Position numbers and translations under genes: made by a program. A DNA stretch of 64,000 bases from Vigna angularis (lineage: Eukaryota; Streptophyta; Magnoliopsida; Fabales; Fabaceae), in assembly GCF_016808095.1 (NCBI RefSeq), contig NC_068978.1, forward strand, positions 23,862,806 through 23,926,805, in the 5' to 3' direction. Below are positions 36,520 through 49,358 of the stretch, one piece after another. Numbering within the stretch: position 1 is the stretch's first letter; each line of letters starts with the position of its first letter. The notes below the pieces were generated by a model. It was not told where the DNA came from and ran no database searches. It saw only the letters and a list, made by a program, of their open reading frames with translations.

Positions 36520-37434
36520 TGACCTTGTTTTTACTGGAAATTATGGAAAAATGATGGTTTACTTTAAGGACTCAATGAGGAATGAATTTGATATGAATGA
36601 TCCAAGCATGTTGAGATACTTTCTGGGGGTAGAAGTCTTGTAATGTAGTGAGGGCATCTATATTTCCCAAAGGAAGTTTGCTAGAGAAGTGCTTGAGAGC
36701 TTCGGAATGGGGACATATAATTTCATAAGAAATCCAATTGTTTGAGGAGCAAGGCCTACAAAGGATAAAGATGGAGCAAAAGTTAACGCAACAAAGTATA
36801 AGCAAATGATTGGTTGTTTAATGTATTTAACAGTTACAAGACTTAATTTAATGTATGTCGTTTCTTTAGCAAGCAAGTTCATGACTGCTCTCATAGAGCT
36901 TCACATGCAAATTGTGAAAAGAACTATGCGATATGTAAAGGGAACAATGAAATTTGGAATCCTTTATAAATGAAAAGGTGATGCGGAGCTGCTAGCTTAT
37001 ACAGATAGTGATTATGCAGGTGACACGGAGGATCGTAACAACATATTTGGTTATGTGTTCTCTTTGAGTGGTGGAGTTGTAGCCTGAAGTTCTAAGAAAC
37101 AGCCAGTGGTCACATTGTCAACCACAAAAGCAGAATATATAGTTGTACCGTATTGTGCTACTCAAGGTATCTGGTTAAGAAGAATTCTTGATAAGCTTAG
37201 TCAATCTCATGGTAGAGGTATTATAATCTTTTGTTACAATAGTTCTACTATCAGGCTTTCAAAAAATCCTGTTTTCCATGGGTGGAATAAGCATATCGAC
37301 GTCCGATTCCATTTCTTACGTAATCTGAACAATGATGGAACTGTGAAGCTCGTATATTGTGGTTCAGTTAATCAAATGGTAGATATCATGACTAAATCGT
37401 TCAAATTAGATACATTTGCGAAGTTTCCAACTTA
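36520..37434 (+). pseudogene. Ty1/copia RT C-terminus and RNase H, right part of the outermost element
   Basis: Resumes the RT at VDDLVFTGNYG. It continues with PSMLRYFLGVEVL, IYISQRKFAREVL, MIGCLMYLTVTRL, LLAYTDSDYAGD and TLSTTKAEYI, then KHIDVRFHFLRN and VNQMVDIMTKS. Several in-frame stops replace Trp or Lys codons, so it is dead. Together with 18570-18757 it reconstitutes one copia pol 3' half split by 17.75 kb. Confidence 0.92.
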
Positions 37435-37470
37435 AATTGATTGTACTATAATCAGATTTAGGGAAGGATA

Positions 37471-37820
37471 TGTTAGGATAAAATGTCTTTTGTTAGTCAA
37501 TTCAATTTATTATTTTAATTATGTTTATTATTAGTGCTTGTTAGTCTTATAAGTTATAGGAATTGTTGAAACGTGGATGTTTGTTAGTCTTCCATGTTAT
37601 AGGGGCTGATAAACATGAATGCTTAATTTTCTCTAGTTTGTTGTAAAAGGCTTATATAAGCCTTCTTGCATTAATAAAATGGATGAACTCTTGTACTGCA
37701 ACTATATGCATTAGTTTAATATCCAATGGTTTCCTTAGTTGCTCATCCATTCACATTCACCAATCTCTCCATTGCACTTATTCTACTCTCCATTCTTCTC
37801 CGTTTTTTAGATAAGGTCAG
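37471..37820 (+). repeat. 3' LTR of the outermost copia element (end not fixed)
   Basis: Starts TGTTAGGATAAAATG right after a purine tract (agggaaggata). It has a TATATAAG box near 37640 and aataaaat near 37675. The right end was not fixed because the 5' LTR is outside the window or lost. Confidence 0.65.
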
Positions 37821-38855
37821 ACCAAATTGTTAGGTTTCTTATAAGAAACTTAAGCTCTATATCAATTTAAGGAAAACAACACAGATTTTACACCAAGGTA
37901 AGTCAAATGTTTTATTGGAATGGAAAAATAGAAAACATTAAACTACATTTAAAGGAAGAAGTTCCCTTTACACAGGACATAACCTGTTACAAAATAAAAT
38001 ACCATACACGCTCTCCTAGAGACAACCAACATTAGGCATTATAACTCCGTAACTGGTGTTATAACTACCTAGTTCAGTCCCTCTTAACTGCCTAACCCCT
38101 TCTTTCCTTACTAGTAACTTCTATGTTTAATTTCTGCCTTTGTTCTTAGGACCATGATATGTTAACAACTTTTTTTAAAATTCTTTTGACAATAGACTAT
38201 GTGTCACTATTTTATTGGTCCGTATATTTGAAACGAACCAATCGCAAACTACCACATAAGCGGTTGTAAAAAAGTTGTCAAAAAAAATTGTTAAAAATAC
38301 ATTTTCCTTGTTCTTAACATAAATCTTGAGTTCTATCACCATGCGAAAATAAAGAGGCAGCGACAACGCTCATGGAAAATTAGAAGGCAGTGGCGCACAT
38401 GAAAGAAGACAACCCTAATATCTCTTTCTTTCTTATTCTTTTTGGCCAAAAACTTATGAAACCAATTTTTTTTTTTTCATTTAACGTAGGAGTTCAGCCA
38501 TACAACCCAGTCCAATCCAACTATTATAACATTAACCTAATCAGCCCATGGATTCAACTACACTTTTTGAATATGGTTGTTATTAATTATATCTATATAT
38601 GTTTATGTCTTATATATTACAATTTTTAAATGTTTATAAATCTTATTCACGATTCAAAATATAAGTTCTTCCATACATAATTTGTATCACAATTCAACTA
38701 CCGTGGTCATAGGATGTACTGGATAGGGAAATTGAATTTGTTACTTTAGGTGTAATAACTTGATAGATTTGTTGCAGCAAGAGTGAGACTCTTTGCATTG
38801 TTTGTTTTGTGAAGTGTACACTGAGTTTGCTGTGACTTCTTTTGTGTGGACTACC
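37821..38855. other. intergenic DNA, nothing recognised
   Basis: AT-rich. A 79-codon + frame near 38390 has no recognisable family and reads as chance. Confidence 0.5.
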
Positions 38856-38859
38856 GCAG

Positions 38860-39293
38860 GCTAGGATTTTCCATTTCTATTCAGAAGTTCTAACATGCCC
38901 CACTATGTAATCAACACTATTCAGAGCAATTAAGTGGACAAGAAAGTTTGGTGGTCTTGTATTCTTTGATTTAAATCTGCCATTATCCCTGTGGAGATCT
39001 CGTGATGAGACTAGAAAAATAATAAAAAAAGCATGGAATGAAGCAGACATCATTGAAGTTTCAAGAAGTGAGCTAGAATTCCTTCTGGATGAAGAATATT
39101 ACGAGAGAAAGAGAAATTATAGACCACAATACTTTGTTGAAAGTTATGAACAAACCAAGAATTTACAAGAGTATTACCATTACACTCCTGAAGAAGTTGC
39201 GCCTTTGTGGCTATTGGTGTTATTAGAGGTTTTCCTATTGAAAGTGCTACTCAGAATCTCAAAGAACAAGTTTACGTGCCTTCCATGTGGTGA
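38860..39293 (+). pseudogene. FLN2: plastid fructokinase-like 2 (FLN2) pseudogene fragment
   Basis: The + strand reads IFHFYSEVLTCPTM, an in-frame stop, STLFRAIKWTRKFGG, FFDLNLPLSLWRSRDE, EADIIEVSRSELEFLLDEEYY, RNYRPQYFVESYEQTKN and YYHYTPEEVAPLW. At 39210 it jumps, with a frame change, to GVIRGFPIESATQNLKEQVY and VPSMW plus stop, which is the C-terminus of plant FLN2. FLN2 is a pfkB-type component of the plastid-encoded RNA polymerase complex. Everything between the 'VAPLW' region and the C-terminal tail is missing, and the 5' half is absent. Identity rests on remembered family sequence. Confidence 0.8.
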
Positions 39294-39299
39294 TTAATT

Positions 39300-40199
39300 G
39301 ATTTTGTAACTTCAATAGAGCTTAGCAGAATCCTAAGGCATTAGGTGGTAGTTATTGTTTGATTATTTAGGTCATGTCCGAAAGTGTTTCATATGAAATG
39401 GGAACAGATAAAGTGCTTAGACTACCAAAGTTGTTTGGTCGTCTTCATTGCCTCCAAGTCATGTCATCCAATGCCCCATTTTTCCATTACAAAAGGCAGG
39501 GTGTCAATTGAAATTTTTGTAGGTAATACCTGTAATGTACACTATTCTTGTAACACTTTGTATTCTTAACGATCTTCTCTTTCTTCCTGATTGTTGACCA
39601 AACAATTTGCAAGTTACTCCATTTAAGAACATGGCAGTGCTAGTGTGACAGTGCAAACATAAGCAGGGTCGTACAACCTGAACCGAAATAAAACAGCAGA
39701 ATAGGAAGTTATGTTTATGAACTAAAATAAACTTAGATACAGAGTTAAAGCTTTTAGAAAAGCCAAATACATGACTGACTTATACTGAGTCTATCAAGGA
39801 GGAGGTTCACATTAAGGAAGACACAACATCAAATGAGATTTGAGTCAAATTACAGTAAGGGATTGACATTACTCTTTATTCAAAACCTTAAAACAATAAG
39901 TTAATAAATCTTTCATCATTATATAGTGTTTTATTTTCTCATTTCTATTCAACGTGGGACTTGAATTCACACTTGAATTTCTAAGATGACTTTCATGAAC
40001 GGTTAAGATATACCATGTTTATATTATAGGTCTACAATTATTATTAACTTTTAAATTGATTAAAGTAAACAATTTTATTATAGATCCACCACTCATAACT
40101 TATGATAAATGTATTTCTTATCCATATTTTTTGAAAGAAAATTGTTATCATCTATTACATAATAAAGTAAATTCAAATAAAATTTATTATTTATTAAAT
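39300..40199. other. intergenic DNA, 3' remnant of the FLN2 copy then AT-rich
   Basis: The first ~250 bp may be FLN2 3' UTR. The rest is AT-rich with no feature. Confidence 0.45.
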
Positions 40200-41097
40200 T
40201 ATTTTTAGTGTTGTAGGAACTAATAACCATCGAAGAATAAAAAAGTCCTTGGATATTTAGAAAACGGAAGAAAAATGTTAGATCTTAATTAAGGAAGATG
40301 ATTTTTTTTACACCAAAATAATCACTTTACAATCTGTTTTTAAGAGTTTGTGTTACTAGCAAAACTAATGTTTTGTCATAGTAAAGAAATAAAGAGAACG
40401 ATAAAATAATGAATCTAAACTATATATATGAATTTATCAAATATCAAAATAGCAATATTTCTTAATACATGTTGCAACTCTAAAAGAAATTATGGTAAGC
40501 CTTTTATATCTTTAAGGTGACATTGTTTATCAACAAAAGGTAAAATTAAGTTTAATTTTAATTTTGTTTTTTTTATATTTTATAAAGTTATTGGTTTACT
40601 TTTTAATTACATTATTTTTATTTAATTTACATATATTTTTTTCTTTATTTATATAAAATTCTAGCTTATAATAATACAAATTAAACATAATGAACAAAAA
40701 GAATAGTTATATGAATTGAAATCAAGTAAATATATGTTTTATCTTAAATACCAATATAATAATGAAACTTATTAAGATTTGTATCATTACAGTAATCAAA
40801 CTCACACTAGAGAAAGTAAACTCTAGTTTTATTATTGAAAGAAAACAACAATACACAACCCAACGTTTTGACTATGAAATCTGAAAAACTTTATTTATTA
40901 AGATAAATTTTCACTACACTATCTCAAATGGATGGTTTACATTGACTTGTTTTCATTGCAAACTGCAAATCCCATTAAGAGCAAGTGCAGCTCCACTCTG
41001 TCAAAAGAATGGAGATGGAAACACTAAGTTACAAAAGTATTTGAAATTAAAATATACACCTAAGTTGGTTGCTCAAAAACATTTTGCTCTCTATCTC

Positions 41098-42496
41098 TTA
41101 ACATTTAGTGGATCAGTTGTCTCCTTCAAGGTTGAAAAACTCAATTTTGGACCAGTTATCCAATCCTATGTTTGAAAAATCAAGGTTTGTCCAAATGTCT
41201 CTGTCCTTGTTAGACTCAGAAGTAGGAATCTCATTCAGAAATGGCTTGTCCAATGTCTCTGTACTTGTCTGGTTGGCATCCACCTTATTTGTTTGATCAC
41301 TATATGGCTCAATAGAAGAAATAACATGATTGTCTTCTTTGTAAACCGTTTGTTTTAGAGGTTGAACCATAACTCTATTGGTTGAAATTACATTGTAACA
41401 AGGGACAATGGCCTCCTCATTACTTGTTGTACCATGAGAAATCTCAGTGAGATGTGATATATGAGAAGGTAGAGGCAAGTGTGTATCACATTGAGTTGAA
41501 TTGAGGAGTGTTCCAAACAATCAATTAGTTGAAACTTGTGATCCAAAGAGAGCATAATTCCCTACCAATGACTGAGTACTTACTGAAGAGGATCTGGAAT
41601 CTACTTTGTTACTAGGAGATGGTAGCAATGTGTTTATACCTAGAAATGAGGTTAATGTATGTAAAAAATTAATTGATTGCATATGAAAATGGTGCATACT
41701 TTTTATAGAAGAATAAAGAATTATATACCTTGGACTTGATTTTCCCTACAAGATGGTCTACCATGTGCTTTCTTTGTAACTTTACAACCATCTATTGTTG
41801 AAGTATCTTTTCCCTTTTGGTGAAGCATTCTTATCATAAATGATGACAAGTTTATATTATCCATGAATGTAGGTGTCACCGAGTTTTGCATAGGAAAATT
41901 GATGTTGGTAGACCCAACTAAAAAAAGTAAAAATAATTAAATCAATAGGTTAAAGATGGAAAAAACTCAAATGAAAAAAAAAATCAATAAAACCATATTT
42001 TAATTCATTAACAACTAAAAAAAGTGTCTACCTGGAATAACATAATTTTGTATTATGGTTGTGGCATTGGACAAGGGTGATGATCTTGCATTTCAAACTG
42101 TCCAAAACATTTAGCAGATTTAGCAACAACATTTGTATTTCATATTTCTCTTGCATCAACATGACATTTTGTTTATATAGAAGTATGTTATGTTTCTTCG
42201 TAATTATATACTGGTCCATAATCCCCTCTAAACTCAGCAAATTCTTTGACATCAAGAAAAAAAAATTGACGAACAAAGTGAAAAATTAAGAATGTTGATT
42301 CATTTGTCAAAAATTAAAAAAAAAATTATAATAAAAAAAAGTCTGAAAGATTAGCGCAAGTGATCTCGTTTGCAGGTGAATCGAGAAAGAGTGTGAAAGC
42401 TTCGTTGCGAAACGCGGCGCGCATTTGAAAGAATTGGTTGGGATATAAATATCGATCCACAATGAAGGCAATCAGAGCCTCAGGAACATTACCCCT
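41098..42496 (-). pseudogene. LisH/AT-hook unit 1 (headless)
   Basis: Four exon-like blocks in minus-strand order: LisH-like (VPEALIAFIVDRYLY), helical (LLSLEGIMDQYI), AT-hook and Ser/Thr/Asn-rich C-terminal block. There is no start codon: exon 1 joins the 3' flank of unit 2 at 42497. Lesions: the exon 1 donor is ATCACT instead of GTTACT; one extra A in exon 2 shifts the frame (shared with unit 2); the AT-hook core is AHGRP; a TGA interrupts exon 4 just before 41520. Confidence 0.85.
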
Positions 42497-42826
42497 CAGG
42501 AGTCAAAAACATTTTGATTCACGAACATTTTGATTCATAATTTCTATATCTCTTAACATTTAGGGGATGAGTTGTCTGCTTCAATGTTTGAAAAATAAAT
42601 TTTGGACTAGTTATCCAATCCTAAGTTTGAAAAATCAAGGTTTGCAAAAATTTATCTGTCCTTGTCAAGCTCAGGAGTGGGAATCTCAATAAGATATGGC
42701 TTGTCCAATGTCCCTGTACTTGTCTGGTTGGCATTCGCCTTATTTGTTTGATCACTATATGGGTCAACGGAAGAATCAACATGATTATCTTCTTTGTAAA
42801 CCATTTGTTTACAGGTTGAATCATAA

Positions 42827-43933
42827 TGTCAGAGCGGCTGCAGCGGATGGGTTAGCGTGGAACAACAAACCAAGAGGAGGGGTGAATTGGTTCTTACTAA
42901 AAACGTGTGCCTTAAAAATTTCTACTCAATTAAACTTACTTAGCAATTAATGATAACAATTAAATAGAGTAAAGTTGAGAGAAATTTGCACAGATGATTT
43001 TATCTTGGTTCGGATCTTACCAATCCTACGTCCAGTCGCTTATCTCAAAACAAGATAAACAATTTACTAATCACAAAACAATTACAAACTACAATCACAA
43101 AGATACAATTTGTAAAAGTTCAGAAAACACCTCTCTTGATGCCACAAGAGATGAGACAACACCTCCTTTGAATCTTCACAAAGGATGAAACACTTCCTCC
43201 GAATACTTCACGAAGGATGACTTCCTCTTCCGAACACTTCCTTAGACACACCAAGGATGAACCAGCTATTCCTCTATCACCGTAGCAGTATTTCACCAAC
43301 TCTACAGACAGAGTTTCCTTAGCTGAGCAAGAGCACACAATTCTCAAGAGTTTCTGAGTATTTGAGCACAAGGGAAGAGTTTTTCTAGTTAATCTTGAGA
43401 GGAAATGAGAGTCTATTTATAAACTCATCCAAAGGCTCTTCCATTTTTCGTTTTCAGCCTTTCTGACTGTGTTAATCGATTAACTTAAGTGGGTAATCGA
43501 TTAGTCACTAAAAGACAAAACAACGGATAGTCCAACGGCTCAAAAACGACTAGTTTTTCAAACGGTCACTTGGTTAATCGATTAACAGCCTTCGTTAATC
43601 GATTAACGCTAATCGATTAGATACCCTTGTTAATCGATTAGCATGCATTGCTGTGCTTCTCCATTTGTCTCTGGAACAATCGATTATTGACCTTTGTTAA
43701 TCGATTACTGCTAATCGATTACCTTCCCTGGTTAATCGATTAGCACTGCACAGTTTTTGCTCTTGGTTCATTTTTACATCACTTTTGAATGCATACATAA
43801 AACCACTAATTTCCTATGTTCATACAGTTATTACAAAAGTTACAAGTCTTCAAAAATCATTCTTCATGAGTCTTGGTTGTTCTTGACTTGATTTAGATAT
43901 CATCAAAACTTCATCTTCATCATTTTGCTAACA
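42827..43933 (+). mobile_element. solo LTR (copia-related family), in unit 2
   Basis: 1107 bp, TGTCAGAG...GCTAACA, flanked by the 5-bp duplication cataa (42822-42826 and 43934-43938). It shares a GGTTCGGATC...CCTACGTCCAGTCG segment with the young copia LTR (23287-24247). It carries a phased palindrome cluster at 43472-43743. No internal retrotransposon sequence remains, so it is a solo LTR left by LTR-LTR recombination. Confidence 0.9.
43472..43743. repeat. phased TAATCGATTA palindromes in the solo LTR of unit 2
   Basis: A pair spaced 21 bp, then two groups of four with start-to-start spacing 21, 14 and 21 bp. The core is TAATCGATTA, with one CAATCGATTA variant. Confidence 0.88.
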
Positions 43934-46190
43934 CATAACTCTATTGGTTGAAATTACATTGTAACAAGAGACAATGGCCTCCCCATTACTTGTTGTAGCA
44001 GGAGAAATCTCAGTGAGCTGGGATATATGAGAAGGTAGAGGCAAGTGTGTATCACAATGACTTGAAGTAGGGAGTGTTCCATAAACTTAATTAGTTGAAA
44101 TATGTGATCCAATGAAAGCATAATTCCCTACCAATGACTGAGTACTTACTAAAGAGGATTTGGAATCTACTTTGTTACTAGGAGATGGTAGCAATGTGTT
44201 TATACCTAGAAATGAGGTTAATGTATGTAAAAAAGTAATTGATTGCATATGAAAATGGTGCATACTTTTTATAGAAGAATAAAGAATTATATACCTTGGA
44301 CTTGATTTTTCCTATGAGATGGTCTACCACGTGCTTTCTTTTCAACTTTACAACCATCTATTGTTGAAGTATCTTTTCTCTTTTGGTGAAGCATTCTTAT
44401 CATAAATGATGACAAGTTTATATTATCCATGAATGTAGGTGTCACCGAGTTTTGCATAGGAAAATTGATGTTGGTAGACCCAACTAAAAAAGGTAAAAAT
44501 AATTAAATCAATAGGTTAAAGATGGAAAAAACTCAAATGAAAAAAATTCAATAAAACCATATTTTAATTCATTAACAACTAAAAAAAGTGTTTACCTGGA
44601 ACAACATAATTTTGTATTATGGTTGTGGCATTGGACAACGATGATGATCTTGCATTTGAAATTGTCCAAAACATTTAGCATATTTTGCAACAACATTTGT
44701 ATTTCATATTTCTCTTGCATCAACATGACATTTTGTTTATATAGAAGTATGTTATGTTTCTTCATAATTATATACTGGTCCACAATCCCCTCCAAACTCA
44801 GCAAATTCTTTGACATCAAGAAAGAAAAATTGACGAAAAAAGTGAAAAATTAAGAATGTTGATTCATTTGTCAAAAATTAAAAAAATAAATTATAACAAC
44901 AAAAAGACTGAAAGGTTAATGCGAGTAACCTCGTTTGCAGGTGAATCGACAAAGTGTGTCGAAGCTTCGTTGCGAAAGGTGAAGGTGTCGCACGTTTGAA
45001 AGAATTGGTTGCAATATAGATATCGATCCACAATGAAGGCAATCAGAGCTTTAGGAACATTACCCCTCGCACAAGTCATTTGTTTGAATACGTTCAACAA
45101 AAATCGATTCCAGAGAAAACCACTGAATCCAATCAAATATCAAGGGACTCTCATAATCACGATCAAATATACAAAATCACAACCTTTTATCCTTCTAAAT
45201 GAAACTTTAGAAAGAGAAAAATAAGAAAATATTATTTGCTATTGTGAGAGAAAGTTTGATGGACTTAAAAGGAAGAAGGAAATCAAAAAAGATTCAAATT
45301 TATAGTATTAAGAATAATCTCTTTCCAATTTCACACGTATTCCTCAATATTTATATCCATTTTAATTAAGATTTCCCTATTTAACAATCTCCTAGATTTT
45401 TATCTATCTTATGACTAATCAAAATTTTATCTATAAAATGTTTTAGGATTAATTATTTAATATTTTTTTATTTTATCAACTTATTATTATTATTATTATT
45501 ATTATCATTTTATAAATATAAATAATTAACATTTTAAATAAAATTACTTTACAAATATTTTCATTATTTGAGAACTAAAAGATATTACTATATTTTTAAA
45601 TTGATTCACTTAATAAACACGGTTGAACTCGGGTAAAAATAATACACTTTCAAAATATACAATTTTAAAAAAATATTAAAATAGTATAATTTAAAATAAA
45701 AAGTAACAAATAATTAAAATCACAAGAAGCCAAGTCAAGCACGAAGAAGGCAAGAAAAATATGAAAAAGTGAAAAATAATGACTAAGCCTAGAAGAAGGA
45801 ATAAACAATAAAAATTGGACCTGGTTTTCTCTATTTTTTCTACAAAAAGATCAATTGATAAATATTTATGATAAAAGATAATTAGGAGAAAATATATCAT
45901 TAGATATTTTATTTGACACTTTGAAATAAGTATCTTATTTAACTATATCAGTAAATATCAAAAAATAATATTTGTTAAATTTTTTTGAATCTAAAAGATT
46001 TTCTCAACTGATTTTAGGTCTCCAAATCCATTAAATATATCTTAAAAGTATTAGATTGTTTAGAAAAAGATTGTAAGACTTAGGAAAAATAAATATCTAG
46101 AAAGGTGGTAGTTATAAGTGTCATAGTTTAAAATAAAATAAAAAATATTGTAGAAGTAAAGCTTAGTACAACTGTTAGAATAACAAATAA

Positions 46191-47454
46191 AAAAAATTAT
46201 CTATAAAATGTTTTAGAATTAATTATTTAATATTTTTTATTTTATCAACTTATTTATTATTATCGTCATTTATATATCAACTTACTACGTTTTCAAATAG
46301 ATTGACTTAATAAACACTGTTGAACTCTGGTAAAAATAGTATTGAACTCTGGTAAAAATAGTAAACTTTCAAAAGTATACGTTTTTAAAAAATATTAAAA
46401 TAATATAATTTAAAAAAATTGTAATAATGTTGAAAAAATTTGAGTGGGCAATTTTAAATACGACAATAATGTACTCTTTTTTAGTAAAAGATGTTCAATT
46501 ATTGATTTTATTAAATAAAAAAATTATTTTTATTTATTAAAAGGTACAATTATTTAATTAAAAATGACAAGAAAAAAGGTACGTATCTATTTTATGTAAC
46601 GATACAGATATATGTACTTTGTAATTTTTAGTTATCCTTAATTTTGTTATTTTTTACTTTTTAAAAATATTCTTTATTTTTTCAATTTTACATGCTCAAA
46701 TGTGTTTGGTTTCATAATTTAAAAAAATAGAATTATAGATATTTTAATTTATAAAAAATAAGATTAAACTAATAAATTAAAAAATTAAAAAATACTATTG
46801 ACTTTTTTTGTTGACAAATTTAGTTCCTCTCTCACCATCCCTGACCTTCAAACTAACCTTACAGTTTTTAAATATTGATGGAAAAAGTTGAACCCAAAAC
46901 ATCTTCTATCTCTTTCTAATTTTTATCACTAAACCAATCCTATATTCCATAATGAATTAAATTATTTCAATAGACACCCACACATTTAATGTCTTTAATA
47001 CAGTAACATAATAAATATAATTGAATATTAAATTTATTATGACTCTTGAAATTATGTTAACAAATTAAAAATAGAAATTTATTGATATAACAAATTACGA
47101 CTTTTATTTACAAAATTTTAATGATAATAAATATAATTCAACTGATATATAATAATAATTAAAATTTTATTTATTTAAAATGAACATTTTGTTTAAAAAG
47201 AAATTCATGGGTTAGTTCTGGTTCAATAGTTTTTGTAAATATTTTGGTCCTATAAATTTATTTTGTTGAAATTTTTTTTAAATTTTGTAGATTTTTCTGA
47301 TCTAATTCACGTCAGAGTCAAACCATGTAAGGAAGACCAAATTAATGAATTTAGTTAAAAATATTAAATCAAACAATTGAACAAAAGAATAGTGAATTGA
47401 AAACAAGTAAATGTATGTTTCATCTTAAATACCAATATAACAATCAATATAAAA
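46191..47454. other. AT-rich spacer between the two duplication blocks
   Basis: 46185-46440 partly repeats 45420-45700 (tctataaaatgttttag, gattgacttaataaacac, ttgaactctggtaaaaat). The rest is AT-rich without coding signal. Confidence 0.55.
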
Positions 47455-48347
47455 ATGTATTATTTTTAGTGCTGCAGTAACTAATAACCATCTGACGAAT
47501 AAAATAACACTTGGATATTTGGAAAATGGAAGAAAAATGTTAGATCTTAATTAAGGAAGATGATTTTTTTTTCACTAAAATAACCACTTTACAGTCTGTT
47601 TTTAAGAGTTTGTGTTACTAGAAAAACTAATGTTTTGTAATAGTAAAAAATAAAGAGAACCATAAAATAATGAATCTCAACTATATATGAATTTATTAAA
47701 TGTCAAAATAGCATTGTTTCTTAATACATGTTGCAACTCTAAAAGAAACCTTTCATATCTTTAAGATGACAATGTTTATCAACAAAATGTAAAATTAAGT
47801 TTAATTTTAATTTTGTTTTTTTTTTACATTTTATAAAGTTCGTGGTTTACTTTTTAATTACTTAATTTTTATTTAATTTACATATACTTTTTTCTTTTTT
47901 TATATAAATTTTTAGCTTATAATAATAAAAATTAAACATAATGAACAAAAGAATACTGACAGCATGTAAATGTATGTTTTATCTTAAATATCAATATAAT
48001 AATGAAACTTAGTAAGATTTGTACCATCACAGTAATCAAACTCACACTAGAGAAAGTAAACTCTAGTTTTATTATTGAAAGAAAACAACAATACACAACC
48101 CAACGCTTTGACAATGGAATCTGAAAAACTTTATTTATTAAGATAAACTTTCACTACACTATCTCAAATGGATGGTTTACATTGACTTGTTCTCATTAAA
48201 AACCTGCAAATCCCATTAAAAGCAAGTGAAGCTCCACTCTGTCAAAAGAATGGAGATGGAAACACTAAATTACAAAAATATTTGAAATTAAAATATACAC
48301 CTAAGTTGGTTGCTCAAAAACATTTTGATTAACAATTTCTATATCTC

Positions 48348-49319
48348 TTAACATTTAGTAGATGAGTTGTCTTGTTCAAGGTTTGAAAAATCAATTTTGA
48401 ACCCGTTATCCAATCTTATGTTTAAAAAATACAGGTTTTCCCAAATGTCTTTGTCCTTGTCAGACTTAGAAGTAGGAATCTCACTCAAAAATGGCTTGTC
48501 CAATGTCCCTGTCCTTGTCTGGTTCGCATCTGCCTTATTTGTTTGACCAATATATGACTCAATGGGAGAAATAACATGATTGTCTTCTATGGTCTACCAC
48601 GAGGTTTCATTACAACTTTACAACCATCTATTCTTGAAGTATCTTTTCTTTTTTGGTGAAGCAAAGATGATCACAAGTTTATATTATCCATGAATGTAGG
48701 TGTGACCATGTTTTGCATAGGAAAATCGGTGTTACTAGACACAACTAAAAAAAAGTAGAAAAAATTAAACAAATAGGTTAAAGATGGAAAAGCTCAAATA
48801 AATAAAAAATAATAAAACTATAGTTTAATTCATTAACAACTAAAAGAGTGTCTACCTGGAACGACACAATTTTGTATTATGGCTATGACATTGGACAAGG
48901 GAGATGTTCTTGCATTGAAACTGTCTAAAACATTTTGGAGATCTTGCAATAACATTTGTATTTTGTATTTCTCTTGCATCAACATGACATTTTATTTATC
49001 TAACAGTATGTTCTGTTTATTCGTAAATATATATTGGTCCACAATTCCCTCGAGACTCAGCAAATTCTTTAACACCAAGAAAACAAAAATTTGCGAGAAA
49101 AGTGAAAAATTAAGAACGTTGATTCATCTGTCAAAAATATAAAAAAATGATAACAACAAAAAGACTGAAAGATTAACGCGAGTAACCTCGTTTGTAGGTG
49201 AATCGACAAAGAGTGTCGAAGCTTCGTTGCAAAAGGTTGTTCGCGTTTGAAAGAATTGGTTGCGATATAGACATCCATACACGATGAAGGCAATCAGGGC
49301 CTTAGGAACATTACCCCTT
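48348..49319 (-). pseudogene. LisH/AT-hook unit 3 (headless, deleted)
   Basis: Last unit transcribed in block B, next to the unique 3' flank. Exon 1 is open (RNQFFQTRTTFCNEAS) with an intact donor, but there is no start codon. A deletion near 48585 fuses the middle of exon 4 to the AT-hook codons of exon 3, removing intron 3. The hook core itself reads PRGRP. Confidence 0.82.
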
Positions 49320-49358
49320 AGGAGTCAAAAATATTTTGATTCACAATTTCTATATCTC

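Larger units (their letters stand above)
42553..45079 (-). pseudogene. LisH/AT-hook unit 2, head unit of block A
   Basis: Keeps a start: MTCARGNVPKALIAFIVDR from 45079, with upstream flank not shared by headless units. Exon 1 is open through HFVDSPANE and the donor GTTACT is intact. Lesions: an extra A in exon 2 after 'LDNF' (same as unit 1), AT-hook core ARGRP, a TAA in exon 4 (AAT TAA GTT), and a solo LTR at 42827-43933 splitting exon 4. It is the best guide, with unit 9, to the original 5' end. Confidence 0.87.
40200..46190. repeat. segmental duplication block A (LisH/AT-hook units 1-2)
   Basis: Its left flank (40200-41097) matches 47455-48347, and its right flank (45080-46190) matches 59776-61560 outside an inserted solo LTR. 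It holds two gene units where block B holds seven. Both blocks have the same orientation. Confidence 0.85.
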
